Positions 16,554 through 27,300 of a stretch of 64,000 nucleotides of DNA are shown here, in pieces. Origin of the DNA: Streptomyces sp. NBC_00654. Its GTDB lineage: Bacteria > Actinomycetota > Actinomycetes > Streptomycetales > Streptomycetaceae. The stretch is taken from NCBI RefSeq assembly GCF_026341775.1, contig NZ_JAPEOB010000008.1, positions 13,271-77,270 of the forward strand, written 5' to 3'. A model generated the notes under the pieces. It was not told the DNA's origin, searched no databases, and saw only the letters and a list, made by a program, of their open reading frames with translations. The position numbers and the translations under genes were made by a program. The stretch's first letter is position 1, and every line of letters starts with the position of its first letter.

Positions 16554-17000
16554 CTACATCGATCCGGATGAGAAGGTAACAATGGGGCCATCTTCGGAAC
16601 CGATAACCCGAACATCGAAACTCCGGTGAGGAAATTCGGCAGACAACGCAGCACCCCACGTTTTTGCAACACATGCGGCAAAGAAATCCTGCGCCCGCCA
16701 GTCCTCTTCGACATCATCCGAATCGACAATCTGCCAGACTCGCAGCTGATTCAGTGTCGCCTCAATTTTTCGAACGTCACCGGAGAGACTCTCGCGCCAT
16801 GCCTTAAAATTCGATTCTTCGTAAGCACGATCCCACAGCACACACCCCTCCACTTCGACAAAACGCGGCCAGAAGATCCGGGAGAATGCCACCATCATTC
16901 CTAGATCGCCATGACCTTTCACATAATCTAGGTAATCAACTCCCCCTCCCCATTCCTCCACCCAGGACTTGATTCCGGGGTAGTCCATCGGGTCATTCAT
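16554..17000 (-). CDS. Probable immunity protein for the RHS toxin
   Basis: 148 residues, acidic, with many Trp and Phe (YPGIKSWVEEWGGGVDYLDY, WRAQDFFAACVAKTWGAALS), no signal peptide and no membrane segment. It is the first gene after the toxin-coding 3' end of the RHS gene, on the same strand, 200 bases downstream. Both it and the toxin tip have clearly lower GC than the rest of the locus, which is typical of horizontally exchanged toxin-immunity cassettes. By analogy with polymorphic toxin systems, the cytoplasmic product would bind and neutralise the C-terminal toxin. I do not recognise the family; identity rests on position, size, acidity and composition. Confidence 0.6.
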   Translation of the reverse strand: MNDPMDYPGIKSWVEEWGGGVDYLDYVKGHGDLGMMVAFSRIFWPRFVEVEGCVLWDRAYEESNFKAWRESLSGDVRKIEATLNQLRVWQIVDSDDVEEDWRAQDFFAACVAKTWGAALSAEFPHRSFDVRVIGSEDGPIVTFSSGSM

Positions 17001-17091
17001 GGATAGCTCCTCGCGTCACTTGCGTAGGGTTCAGCCATTCGAGCCACCCAGAGAGATGGCGGCAAACCCACAGAGATTCACAAATTCAGAG

Positions 17092-17130
17092 ACCTCAGGC
17101 GCCCGCCATGTTACTGCGAGCGCCTGAGGT
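17092..17130 (-). terminator. Hairpin between toxin and immunity genes
   Basis: ACCTCAGGCGC (17092-17102) pairs perfectly with GCGCCTGAGGT (17120-17130) with a 17-base loop. It could terminate the long toxin mRNA or attenuate it ahead of the immunity gene, which would then need its own promoter. Confidence 0.55.
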
Positions 17131-17199
17131 GATGCATTTCTACCAGTATTCAATTATTTATGAACGGCTTGCATGTCAGCCATCCATATTTAGCTCGGC

Positions 17200-20100
17200 C
17201 TACCGGCAGCCGCATAGCTCTTCCTCGGGGCGTAGAGGCCGCGGCATCTTCTCCCAGTTGCGAAAAACCTGGCCCGTTTTTGGATTGACATGCTTGGCCA
17301 TATCGAGAATGTGTGGGGCCGGTATTCCGGCATGCGGTGCTGAGTCAGGATCGAGGTCTGCGCGCTGGGAAATTGCTCCTTCCTCATCATAACGCGCATA
17401 CGCAGTAACCGTCCCGTCCTCTTTCTGACGGAAAAGCGTCTCCCCGGGGTTAGCAGTCTTGGGAAAGCGTCCGCTGACGTGCCGCGCACCCGAGAGACTC
17501 AATCCCCCTGTATTGCAGTTGTGAACGAGTACCGGCGTCTGACCAGCGAGTACATAGTACGCGTGGATGTCCTCGATGCTGAGGTCGTGGGTTCGCTGAC
17601 GCTGGGTGTAGTGCTTGACTTCGGATATCTGGACGTGTGTGCCTGCGCTGGTGCGGAGCAGCTGTCCGGCTTGGAGGTCTCCGGCCTGGATCCATTTTTT
17701 CAGGTCGGGCGCCCAGAAGGGGTGTGTATCGGTTGCTACGATGCTTGATTGGCCGTCGTCTACGGATACGACGATTTCAGTGAATGCCTTGTCATCCTCC
17801 GTGGTGATCGTCTGGGCAACTTTTTTCTCGACCGTTTCTCCGGTCTCGACATCGGTTGTGGTTACAGTGTCGCCGACTTCGATGTCTTCGATGGCTTTTC
17901 GTGTACCGTCCGCCAGGAGAACACCAGTTCCCGGCAAGAAGCTATGACACGCCTTCGCGACCTTTGCAATCTTGCGTGTTGCGGCAGCCAGGACGACATC
18001 AAATGTGATCTTGGCTGCGCCTTCCGTGGATCTCCCGTCAATGAAATCGTCAGCAATTTCACTGCCTCTGGCAATAATTGATTCTGCGAATCCTACTCCG
18101 GTTATCTCTTTCATTTTGCCGGTCACATACTCAGTGCACGTGCCGTCGAGCGTGACGCAGTTATACCCGTTCTTAAGCTCGTCGCCTACCGCACCAATCA
18201 GGCCGGTGCCAAACTCTCTGCCTTGTTCCACGAGAGCGTCGGCAAAGGAGGACAGCCACCCCCCGCCACCGCCGTTACCACCACCGTTACCACCACCGTT
18301 ACCACCACCGCCGTTACCACCGCCGTTACCACCGCCGTTATCACCGCCGTTACCACCGCTGTTACCACCGCCGGCAGTACCACCTGTGCTCGGCGACGGG
18401 TGCGTGGTGATCGGGAAGGCTGGGTCCGGTTTGCCGCTGTTGTTGCCCGGTTGGCAGTGGCCGTTGCCCGGGTCCAGGCAGGTGCCGGTGGGATCCGAGT
18501 TGGTTGCGGGAGCTTGGCCGGCGTAGCTGTATCCGTTGAGTGTCTGGTGTTTGTCGAGTTCGAGGATAGGGTCGACGCTGATGAACTGGCCGATTCCCGG
18601 GTCGTATTCGCGGGCGCCGATGTGGGTGAGGCCGGTGGTGGTGTCGGTCGGTTTGCCGAGGAATGCCTTGTCGTCGGGCCAGGTGATGGGTTCAGTGCCG
18701 CGGGGGGCGCCGAAGGGGGTGGTGTAGCGCTTGGTGATGTCCTGGGTGGTGGCGTCGGTGGCGATGCTGCTGGTGCCGTGGTGGTCTGCGGCGAGGAAGC
18801 TGATCTTGCTGCCCGGGGTGCCGAGCGTGGATGTGCGGACCGCGATGTTCTGGCCTGCGGCGCTGTAGTAGCGGGTGCCGGTGACCGTCTTTGTTGTGCC
18901 CTTGGTGGTCAGGTGTACTTCGGTGGCGCCGAGGTAGAGGACGGTGTCGCCGTCTCCGGTGGCGCGGCGGATGAGGAGTTCGCCGTCGGCGTCGTAGAGG
19001 TAGGTGGTGCCGAGGGCGGGCTTGGTGCCGGCTGCGGGTTCGGTGGTGGAGGCCAGTTCGCCTTCGGTGTTCCAGGTGAGGGTCTGGGTGGCCTGGGTGC
19101 CGGGGCGGTTGGTGGTGTTGCCCGCGTCGTCGTATCCGTATGCCGCGGCTTTGGCTCCGGTGGTCTTGACGAGGGGGTGGGGCTGTCCGGTGGGTGTCTG
19201 GTATCCGTAGGTGGTGGTGGCGTCGCCCGCGGCGGCGTGGGCGGTTTCGGTGGCCCGTTGGCCGGCGGTGTTGTAGGTGTAGCTGGTCCAGTACGGGGCG
19301 GCGCCGTCGAGGTTGGCGGTGGTGCGGCCGGTGGTGGAGCAGTCGGCGGTCTTGGGGGTCCAGGCTTCGGTGAGGCGGCGGTCGTTGTCATAGGTGAAGC
19401 ACTGGTTGTCGGCCTTGGTGGTGCCGCCGAGGGTGGTGGGGTCGAGGATGGACTGGACGTTGCCCGCGTCGTCCTGGGTGAAGTTCAGGTCCTGCAGCAT
19501 GTACGCGTGGGTCTGGTCGGTGACGTGGCTGCGGGTGAGGCGGCCGGTGCCCGGCTGGTACGTGTTCGTGATGTAGGTGTTCTTGGCGCCTGCGCCGAGC
19601 GTGAGCTGTTCAACCTCGCCGAGTGCGGAGTAGCTGACGCCGAGGAGGTAGGTATTGGTCCCGGTCAGCCCTGTGGTGAGGCCGAGGGAGTTGTACTTCG
19701 GCTGGACGATCTCCTTGGGGAGGCCGGCGACGCCGGGTTCCTTGGTGTTGTTGAGGGAGCCGTCGAGAAGGTAGTCGGTGCCGAAGGTGGTCGTGGCTGC
19801 CACTGCGCCGGAGGTGACCAGCGGGTCGTCGGCGGGCAGTACAACGTCGGTGCTGGTGGCCCGGCCGAGGGTGTCGTAGACGGTGACCTGCTTGGTGTAC
19901 TTCTTGCCGGTGGCGCCGCCGACGTAGCGGGTGGAGCCGTCCGGTTTGCCCTTGAGGAGGGTGTCGTAGCTCCAGTCGGCGAGTTTGTTGGGGTCTGTGT
20001 CGTCGGTCTGCCAGAGGCCGGTCTTGCGGCCGAGTTCGTCGTATTTGTAGAGCAGTTTCGTCTTGCGGGCATCCTCGGTCAGGCTGATCTGATCGAGCTC

Positions 20101-23100
20101 GTTGTACTCGGTGGTGGAGATTCCCTTGTCCGGGTCGGTCGTCTCAATCTGGCGGCCGAACAGGTCGTAGGCGTAGGTCCACTTGGCGTCGTCGATGCCG
20201 GTGATCAGGGACTGCTTGCCGTCAGGGGTGTAGTCGTACTTCACCCGGGTGTAGGAGGTCCCTGTCGTGGCGCCGTACGCGGTGTCGTTCGGGGTGGTGC
20301 CCGCGTAGGTGCGTGTCTCCGTGGTGCGGCCCAGGACATCGGTAATGGTCCGGGTGGCATTGCCGCCCTTGACCGCGGTGGTGGCCGTCGAGTCTCCGGT
20401 GTAGCTGGTGGTGGTCGACCAACGGTCCACGCCGAACACGGTGAAGGTACTGGTCGCGGGGCGTGCTGCCGCGTCGTAGGTGGTGCGGGTCAGGGCCGGC
20501 GTGTGAGCGTAGGAGGCGCGGGCGTATGTGCCGTTCGGGGCGGCGAGGTTGTCATAGATGTCGGCGTACGTCTCATAGGCGAGGCCGCGTGAGTCGTAGC
20601 GGGTGTCGGTCAGGATCCGGCCGCCGAGCGGTGAGGTGGTCTGGGTCTGGATCGGGCGCAGCAGGGCGTCGGTGATGGCGTAGCTGGTCTCGTAGCTGGT
20701 GCCGTTGGCTTTGAGGGTGGCTACGGAGGTCCAGGGCTGGCTGCCGCGGGCGATGTTGTAGCCGTACTTCGCTGTCGGGCTGTCGATGCCCTTGGAGCGG
20801 TTGGGTGCCCAGGTGTCGGTGATGCGGCCGAGTGCGTCGTAGGTGTTCTCGGTCTTCTTGAGGTTGGCGTCGAGGGTGCTGGTGACGGATCCGCGGGCGG
20901 GGTCGAGATAGGTGTAGTTCTTGTGGGTCTGGCCGTTGGAGGTGAGTTTGGGGGCGGCGACGACCATGGTGGTGAGGGGGCCGGCCGCGGCCGGGTAGTA
21001 GGTGGCGGACCTGACGTTCTGCTTGGCGTCCTCGACGGTCAGGGGGCGTCCGAGTTTCGCGGTGGCTGTGTCGTAGGTGGTCTTGGTGACCGTTTGCCAG
21101 CCGCCGTTCACTGCGGGGTGGCGGTCGCTGGTTCCTGCGGCGATGGGGTAGGCCTTGGCCCTGCCGGTCCAGGTGGCGAGGCCGAGTGTCGGGGTCTGGG
21201 AAGTGGTCCAGCCGGTGGCGGTGGTGTTGTCGTAGACGACGGCGGTGTCGGAGAGTACGTCGCCGCGGGTCTTGGAGTTCGCGGGGAGGTTCAGTTTGTC
21301 GTCGGTGACGATCGCCCCGGCTGTGTCCAGGCAGGCGGTCCCGATTGTTCGGGTGCGGGAGACGAGGCTGGTGATGCCTTTGTCGGGGTTGCGGGCGTAC
21401 CAGGTGCGGGTACAGGTCTCGTCGCCGGTCTTGGCTGTGTTTCCGGCTGCTGCGGTCTGCGTGATCATGCCGTAGGTGGCGTCGTAGGTGTATGCGGTGG
21501 AGTTGCGGCGCCAGGTGTTGCTGATCGGCAGGTAGGTGTAGAGGGAGGAGAGGGCGGGGCGGATGAAGTACGCCTTGGTGTTGGCGTAGGACCGTTGCTG
21601 GCTGGCGGTTTCCTTGGTCCAGATGTTGTGGAAGGCCAGGGTGACGGGTGCGGTGCCGTTGTAGGTGATCTCTTCGCGCAGGAATCCCGCGTACATGTCG
21701 TGGTCGGTGAGGTCGGAGGCGTTGAGGCCTGCGACGTCGATGCCGGCGACGGTGGCGGTGCGGGTGGCGGTGGTGTCTTTGCGTTTGTCGCCGTGCATGC
21801 CCTGCATGTACAGACGGACGGTTTTGGACTGGGTGTGGTTCGTGTCGCCGGTGTGGGTGGTGACCTTCTGGTAGCCGCGCCAGCTGGACCAGGTCCGTTC
21901 GTCCTCGGGGGTGAAGGGGTCGTTGTTGTAGTGCCAGCCGGGGCTCTCGTAGGTGTAGGAGTTCTCTACGGCCTCGTTCTGGCCGGCGGGGTCGGAGGTG
22001 GATACGGAGGTGACGTTGTACTTGTGGAACCAGTCGAGTTGGGGGTCGCCGCCGTTGACGGGCCAGTACACGGGGTAGCAGGACAGGTTGTTGTCGTCTT
22101 CGGCCGTGGGCATCTTGCTGCCGCGCACGCACTGGGGGTCGGACAGGGTGACGGTGGTGATGGCGCCGGTCTCGGTGGTGATGGTGTTGATGCGGGGACG
22201 GGTCAGCGGGAGGATGTTGTCGGTGGCGTCGACCCGGTTGGGCCGCATGTGGTAGCCGAATTCCACCGGGGGTACGGCGATGGTGCCCCCGTTCTTTCCG
22301 GTGCGCTGGAGCGTCTTGAGGGTCAGTGTCTTGTCGGAGGGGTTGCCGATGTCCGCGCCGTCCAGGAACTGGTAGGTCAGGGCGTAGTTGTCGACGGGCT
22401 TGTACGCGTCGGGCTCGGCGGCGGTTGACCAGACGCTGGTGTCGATGCCGGTGAGCATCTTGCGGGTGAAGAACGCCGGTCCCTTGGGCAGGCACTCGGA
22501 TTCGTCTGCGCTGCAGATGGCGTCGAAGGGAACGTCGGGCCAGTTCTTCGCGGTGTCCTTGGTCAGGGAGGAGCAGTCCGATGCGGTGCAGCGCTCCTTG
22601 TAGGTGAACTCGACCTTGCCGGACGGGTTGCCGGTGAACAGGGTGTCGGAGCGCTGTCCGTACCTGATCTCTTCGAGGTGGCCGCCGCGGGTGTAGGCGG
22701 CGAGTTCGGTCTTGTCGCCGTTCTTTGCGTAGTGGTTCGTCTCCGCCTTGTACCAGTAGGTGGAGGCGTTGCCGTGGACGTCGGTGATGAGGTCGAGGTT
22801 CCAGCGCCATGCCTGTGTTTTGGCGCGGCCGGAGTAGCCGGTGCCGGAGGAGTAGCCGGGTTCGGCGGAGTCGTCTCCGAAGACGGGGACGGTCCAGACG
22901 GAGTTGGTGCGTTCGGTGCCCGCGCCGGGGAGTTTGTTCAGGCCGAAGGTGTAGGTGGTGCCGTCACCGGTGACGACTTTCCAGTACTCGCCCTTTCCGT
23001 CGCCTTTGCCCGAGACGATGTCGTCGCCGTCGTCGTTGTTGGCTGCTCCGGTCTCGTGGGTGACCTGGGAGGCGTCGTCGTTCTTGAGACGCCACACACC

Positions 23101-24264
23101 GGTGGCGTCGTCCTTGACGAGTTCGGTGGCTTTGCCGTTCAGGACGAGGGAGGCGTTCTCGTACTTCCAGCAATGGTCCTGTTTGTCGGTCTGGCCGTCG
23201 TCCTCGCAGGATCCGTATTTGCGCTCGATGTAGGAGGAGGTGAGGTCGAATCCTTCACCGAGCATGGTGCCCTGGTTGTTCGTGTTCGAGGTGCGGCCAT
23301 CCGTGCTGCCCGAGTCGTAGGACAGGGACAGGGACGGTGAAGGGCCGGCAGCTGCCGGTGGCACGGTGACCGGGTAGGACCAGGTGAAGGAGCCGGACGA
23401 GCCGCCCGCTTCCCAGGCGGAGGAAGCAGCCAGCGGGGTGGCCTTGTAGTCGCCGGCGCCGGAGGCAGCCGTCTGTGAGGTCGCCGTCACGGCGAACACT
23501 CCGGCCGGTGTCTTGTTGGCTGTGGTGGTGTCCGTCCCGGGGAGGGTGACTCGGGCGGAGACGGTCTGTGCCGCGGCGTTGTTGCGGAAGGTTACGGGGG
23601 TCTGGGTGCGGCACTGGGGTTTCTGGGGGCTGGTCAGCGCGCATGCGGGCAGGGACACCAGGCCCAGGCGGGGACCCCAGTTCCCGCCGATGGCGTCGGC
23701 GAACGTCGCGTAGTCGACGGTGATGTCGGCGGTGCCCGGGGACTCGGCGGTGGCGGTGAACACCACGCCGGTGATGCCTGTGGTGCGGGAGGTCTTCTGG
23801 TCGAGGACGCTCACGGTGGCGGAGCCGGTGGCCGGGGTGGCCGTCTTTGTGTTGCGTGCTGCGGGCTTGGCGGGGGGCGGGGCCGTGACGGACACGGTTG
23901 CCGCCTGCCCGGGCAGGCCGGTGATCTTCTCTGTTGTGGTGGATGCCTTCGGCCAGTGAGCGGCGTGCGGGCTGCGTGCCTGTGCGGCTTGCCTGCTGTT
24001 GGCCGCCTTGTTCTTCGCTACCCGTTCGCGGTCCTCTTTCGCCCCCAGGGCGCTGACCGTCTTCACCTTGCTGACCCGGGGGGCCGGAAGATCGGGTCTG
24101 CCCAGAGGATCGACGGCGGCGGCCACCGGCGTCAGCACCGCGGGCACGGACAATGCCAGGACCAGTGCCCCGACCACGGGTATGCGAAGTGTCGCGGCGG
24201 CGCGGGCGGGGCGCCGTCGGCCGCGTCGCTTCAGGAACGAGGGGAAGGATCTGGGCACGGACAC
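17200..24264 (-). CDS. Secreted RHS-repeat polymorphic toxin with Hint domain
   Basis: 2,354 residues. An N-terminal Arg-rich signal with hydrophobic core (RIPVVGALVLALSVPAVLTP, ~28-47) directs export. A large beta-rich region follows (LSLSYDSGSTDG near residue 315), then RHS/YD repeats over roughly 1150-1850 (YDALGRITDTW, YDLFGRQIETTDPDKG, YDELGRKTGLW). The RHS core is clear (HIGAREYDPGIGQFISVDPI, NGYSYAGQAPATNSDPTG), followed by a Gly/Asn linker (18260-18380). Residues ~2106-2250 are a Hint autoprocessing domain (CHSFLPGTGVLLADGTRKAI, DTHPFW, ending VHNC). The last 104 residues are the toxin tip (TAYARYDEEG, HAGIPAPH); it vaguely resembles polymorphic toxin type 24, an uncertain guess. The cocoon-like RHS shell would carry and release the tip. 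It follows the LamG gene by 130 bases. Confidence 0.85.
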   Translation of the reverse strand: MSVPRSFPSFLKRRGRRRPARAAATLRIPVVGALVLALSVPAVLTPVAAAVDPLGRPDLPAPRVSKVKTVSALGAKEDRERVAKNKAANSRQAAQARSPHAAHWPKASTTTEKITGLPGQAATVSVTAPPPAKPAARNTKTATPATGSATVSVLDQKTSRTTGITGVVFTATAESPGTADITVDYATFADAIGGNWGPRLGLVSLPACALTSPQKPQCRTQTPVTFRNNAAAQTVSARVTLPGTDTTTANKTPAGVFAVTATSQTAASGAGDYKATPLAASSAWEAGGSSGSFTWSYPVTVPPAAAGPSPSLSLSYDSGSTDGRTSNTNNQGTMLGEGFDLTSSYIERKYGSCEDDGQTDKQDHCWKYENASLVLNGKATELVKDDATGVWRLKNDDASQVTHETGAANNDDGDDIVSGKGDGKGEYWKVVTGDGTTYTFGLNKLPGAGTERTNSVWTVPVFGDDSAEPGYSSGTGYSGRAKTQAWRWNLDLITDVHGNASTYWYKAETNHYAKNGDKTELAAYTRGGHLEEIRYGQRSDTLFTGNPSGKVEFTYKERCTASDCSSLTKDTAKNWPDVPFDAICSADESECLPKGPAFFTRKMLTGIDTSVWSTAAEPDAYKPVDNYALTYQFLDGADIGNPSDKTLTLKTLQRTGKNGGTIAVPPVEFGYHMRPNRVDATDNILPLTRPRINTITTETGAITTVTLSDPQCVRGSKMPTAEDDNNLSCYPVYWPVNGGDPQLDWFHKYNVTSVSTSDPAGQNEAVENSYTYESPGWHYNNDPFTPEDERTWSSWRGYQKVTTHTGDTNHTQSKTVRLYMQGMHGDKRKDTTATRTATVAGIDVAGLNASDLTDHDMYAGFLREEITYNGTAPVTLAFHNIWTKETASQQRSYANTKAYFIRPALSSLYTYLPISNTWRRNSTAYTYDATYGMITQTAAAGNTAKTGDETCTRTWYARNPDKGITSLVSRTRTIGTACLDTAGAIVTDDKLNLPANSKTRGDVLSDTAVVYDNTTATGWTTSQTPTLGLATWTGRAKAYPIAAGTSDRHPAVNGGWQTVTKTTYDTATAKLGRPLTVEDAKQNVRSATYYPAAAGPLTTMVVAAPKLTSNGQTHKNYTYLDPARGSVTSTLDANLKKTENTYDALGRITDTWAPNRSKGIDSPTAKYGYNIARGSQPWTSVATLKANGTSYETSYAITDALLRPIQTQTTSPLGGRILTDTRYDSRGLAYETYADIYDNLAAPNGTYARASYAHTPALTRTTYDAAARPATSTFTVFGVDRWSTTTSYTGDSTATTAVKGGNATRTITDVLGRTTETRTYAGTTPNDTAYGATTGTSYTRVKYDYTPDGKQSLITGIDDAKWTYAYDLFGRQIETTDPDKGISTTEYNELDQISLTEDARKTKLLYKYDELGRKTGLWQTDDTDPNKLADWSYDTLLKGKPDGSTRYVGGATGKKYTKQVTVYDTLGRATSTDVVLPADDPLVTSGAVAATTTFGTDYLLDGSLNNTKEPGVAGLPKEIVQPKYNSLGLTTGLTGTNTYLLGVSYSALGEVEQLTLGAGAKNTYITNTYQPGTGRLTRSHVTDQTHAYMLQDLNFTQDDAGNVQSILDPTTLGGTTKADNQCFTYDNDRRLTEAWTPKTADCSTTGRTTANLDGAAPYWTSYTYNTAGQRATETAHAAAGDATTTYGYQTPTGQPHPLVKTTGAKAAAYGYDDAGNTTNRPGTQATQTLTWNTEGELASTTEPAAGTKPALGTTYLYDADGELLIRRATGDGDTVLYLGATEVHLTTKGTTKTVTGTRYYSAAGQNIAVRTSTLGTPGSKISFLAADHHGTSSIATDATTQDITKRYTTPFGAPRGTEPITWPDDKAFLGKPTDTTTGLTHIGAREYDPGIGQFISVDPILELDKHQTLNGYSYAGQAPATNSDPTGTCLDPGNGHCQPGNNSGKPDPAFPITTHPSPSTGGTAGGGNSGGNGGDNGGGNGGGNGGGGNGGGNGGGNGGGGGWLSSFADALVEQGREFGTGLIGAVGDELKNGYNCVTLDGTCTEYVTGKMKEITGVGFAESIIARGSEIADDFIDGRSTEGAAKITFDVVLAAATRKIAKVAKACHSFLPGTGVLLADGTRKAIEDIEVGDTVTTTDVETGETVEKKVAQTITTEDDKAFTEIVVSVDDGQSSIVATDTHPFWAPDLKKWIQAGDLQAGQLLRTSAGTHVQISEVKHYTQRQRTHDLSIEDIHAYYVLAGQTPVLVHNCNTGGLSLSGARHVSGRFPKTANPGETLFRQKEDGTVTAYARYDEEGAISQRADLDPDSAPHAGIPAPHILDMAKHVNPKTGQVFRNWEKMPRPLRPEEELCGCR

Positions 24265-24394
24265 GTCTTCTCTCCGGGTACGGCCGACCGCCGGTTGTCC
24301 GGGCAGCGCAGCAGGGTGGCGGTGGCGCAGGGCGGGGCGGGGTCGGCGGTGGTGGCCGGCCCCGCTCGTGGCGAAGTGCTGGGGCGGTGGTGTG

Positions 24395-27300
24395 TCAGGT
24401 GCCGACGATTTCGCCGACCTGTGTGCCGTCTGTCAGTGCTCCGGACCAGAGCCGGATGTCGGTGAGCCGGCCGGGCAGGTAGTTGCCCCAGGCCCCGAGG
24501 TATCCCTTGCCGACGGAGAACTCGCCACTGCCGACCTGGGCGGTGTACGGCATGCCGTCGCTGATCTGACGGTCCGTGGTGACGTAGAGCTGGATCGTTC
24601 TGTCCTGGGCGTTGTAGACACCGGTAAGGCGGGTCTCGGTGTCCAGGACGGCTTCGTCCTTGCTCTCGACAGATACTCCGGTGCCGTCCGCGGTGAGGCG
24701 GCCGAAGTTCCAGCGGCCCACCGCGACGGGCTTCGTCACGGGGAGACCGTCCCCGTCGACGACCGGGTCGCCGTTCTCGTCGTACTCGGGTTCCTGCCGG
24801 CTTCCGGTCTTCTCGAACCACAGGCTCCAGGACGATCCCGTCGCGGTCCGCTGTCCGAGGATCTGCGCTTTGTAGTGGTCCGGCTTCTCCAGGACCTTGG
24901 CCCCGTCGACGACCGCCTCTGTCGTCACTGTGAACGAGCCGGAGTCGTCCACCACCGGCCCCGGTGTGGTCGCGGCGCCCGTGGTGCCGTTCAGGACAAG
25001 TTCGTCACCGGTCAGGGAAGCTCCCGCGGAGAGGGCGAGGGACGGCTTGTAGCCCGAGACCGTGTCACTGAGTGACATGCCCTGAGCACCTGCGGGATTC
25101 CATGAGGCGACGAGCTCCGCGGAGGGCTTTCCGTGGGCGTCGATCAGCCGGCTTTCCTGCGCGATCTGTTCCTTGGTCAGCGCGACCTGCCACACCGCCG
25201 GCTCGTCGATGACGCCGGGGAAGTAGTCGGTGTGTGTCCCGGACCAGTGGACACGTCCGATCTGGAGCGGCCCGTTCGCGGCCCAGGGTGCGGTGAACGG
25301 TGTCGTGCCCTGCAGTTCGCCGTTGACGTAGAGGCTGATGGTGCCGGCCGTCGCGTCGAAGACTCCGGCCAGGTGGGTCCATACCTTTGGCGTGGCAGGG
25401 GTTTTGGAGGCCACTCGCTGGTAGGTCCACGGGGTGCCTGCGGGGACGTCGGCGCTGGCCTCGCGGAAGGACCACAGCTTGGTGGTGTACTCGTAGCCGA
25501 GCAGGAATGGACTGCGGTTGGTGCCGTCCTGGCTCAGGACGGTGGCATTGGCGTTGCGGGAATCGTCCAGGCGGACCCATGCGGCCGCTGTGTAGGAAGC
25601 CCGGGTGTCGATGACCGGCCCGGTGGTGGCTGCGTAGCCGGTGGTGCCGTCCAGTCGGAGGCCCTTGTCGGTGGTCTTGACCGCTGGTTCGGTGTCTGTG
25701 GCCGGGGTGACGGTGACCTCGCCGCGGCGCCCCTGGTCGGTCCGGGAGGCTCCCCCGGTCAGTGCCGCGTTGTCCTGCAGGCTGGGGTCGGTGGTGGAGG
25801 AGTCGATGGCCGGTCCGGTGTCCTCGCTGAAGTTCCAGCGGCCGACCGGTCCTTCGCCTTCCTTGACGACGAAGTCGACCGTGTTGCCGGCGCCGGGGCC
25901 GTAGTTGTCCTTCGCTTCGGCTTCCAGGACGATGGTGCCGGACGTGGGCGGTGCCGGGTTGATGTCCACCGTCGCCCCGGGCAGGTAGCTGGACCAGGCC
26001 GTGTCCGTGGAGAGCTTGTACCGGTAGGCGGTGTTGACGTCACCGGGCGCGGGGCCGAGGGTGAACGTTCCTGCCTGGCCGGGCTTCCCTCCGGGGACGC
26101 AGTCGTTCGCGGTGCACGGTGAGTACGGGTTGCCGGGCTTGAAGGTGATGGTCGGAGGGTTCGGGGCCTGGCTGTCGACCTTGAAGTAGCACCAGCCCGT
26201 CGTGGAGCCGTTCGACGGCCCCGCCAGGTGCTCGCTGCCGTAGTACGACCGGGTCCAGGAACGGTATCGGTAGAGGGTGTTCTGCTCCAGGTCCGCGCTG
26301 GGTGACGCGGTGACCTTGACGTTGTCACCCACCGGGCTGGACGGGGCCAGGATGTCACCGATGGCCTTCGTCCATGTGGATCCTGTCTTCTTGTCCAGTG
26401 CCATGACGACCCGCAGTGCGGCTCCCGATTCACCGCCCGCTTCGGTCTGCCCGGTTGCGGTCAGGGCCGGGGTGGGGTCGGTGGCGATCGCCGGGGCGGA
26501 CTCGACGGTCTTGCACACCGGGGTGGTTCCGGTGACGAGACCGATGGCGCTGGGCTTGGCCGGCCTGCCGACGTAGGTGACGCTCAGAACCGCATCGTCA
26601 TCGAACCGCTTCCACGCGATGGTGTCCGACTCGTCCTTGGCCATCAGCATCAGCGTCAGGCGGGAGATCTTCCCCTCCGCGAAACTGCGGACGGTGGGTG
26701 TCAGGTTCTCGTCCGGTTCCGGCGCGTAGTCGTGGAACTCGATGGGGGCACGGGGCTGAGGGGGTGTGCAGTTGCTGCCGCGGCCTGCCGACACCTTGCG
26801 GTCACCCATCTGGTCCAGCTTCTTCGGGCCCGGCCACTTCGAGGACGAGGAGATGTTGTTCGTCCGCTCAAGATCGACCCAGCGCTCGTCACAGGAGAAC
26901 GACCAGGTCTCCGTCACCCTGAACGTCGCGTCCAGGACGTGCTTGCCCTTCAGTTTCCCCGGGGCGAACTCGAAGTACATGCGGTTCACATAGCCGTTGC
27001 CGCAGTAGTACGAGACCCCGCCGATGACGGCGGAGCCGCACTTGCCGACGCTCATGCCGTTCTCGCCGCCGGAGAAGTTCCAGAACACATCGCCGTCCGA
27101 AGACAGCACGGTGCGCTCGTCCTCGTTCAGCTCGACCGACGGATCGATGTAGAGCGGGAAGTCCGCCGCACCGGTTGCCGCCACGAGGTCCGCGTCGGGC
27201 ATGACCGTCACCGAGTCCTCCGCGACCGCGAGGTCCAGGACCGAGGACTCGTCCCCCGCTCCGGGACCGGCCAGCGGATCACCTTCCTCACGCGGGCCTG

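Noticed and set aside
18223..22428. Very long plus-strand frames (789 and 501 codons) opposite the RHS gene
   Set aside because: They are Gly/Val-rich antisense images of the RHS coding sequence, caused by third-position GC bias; no family signature or ribosome site.
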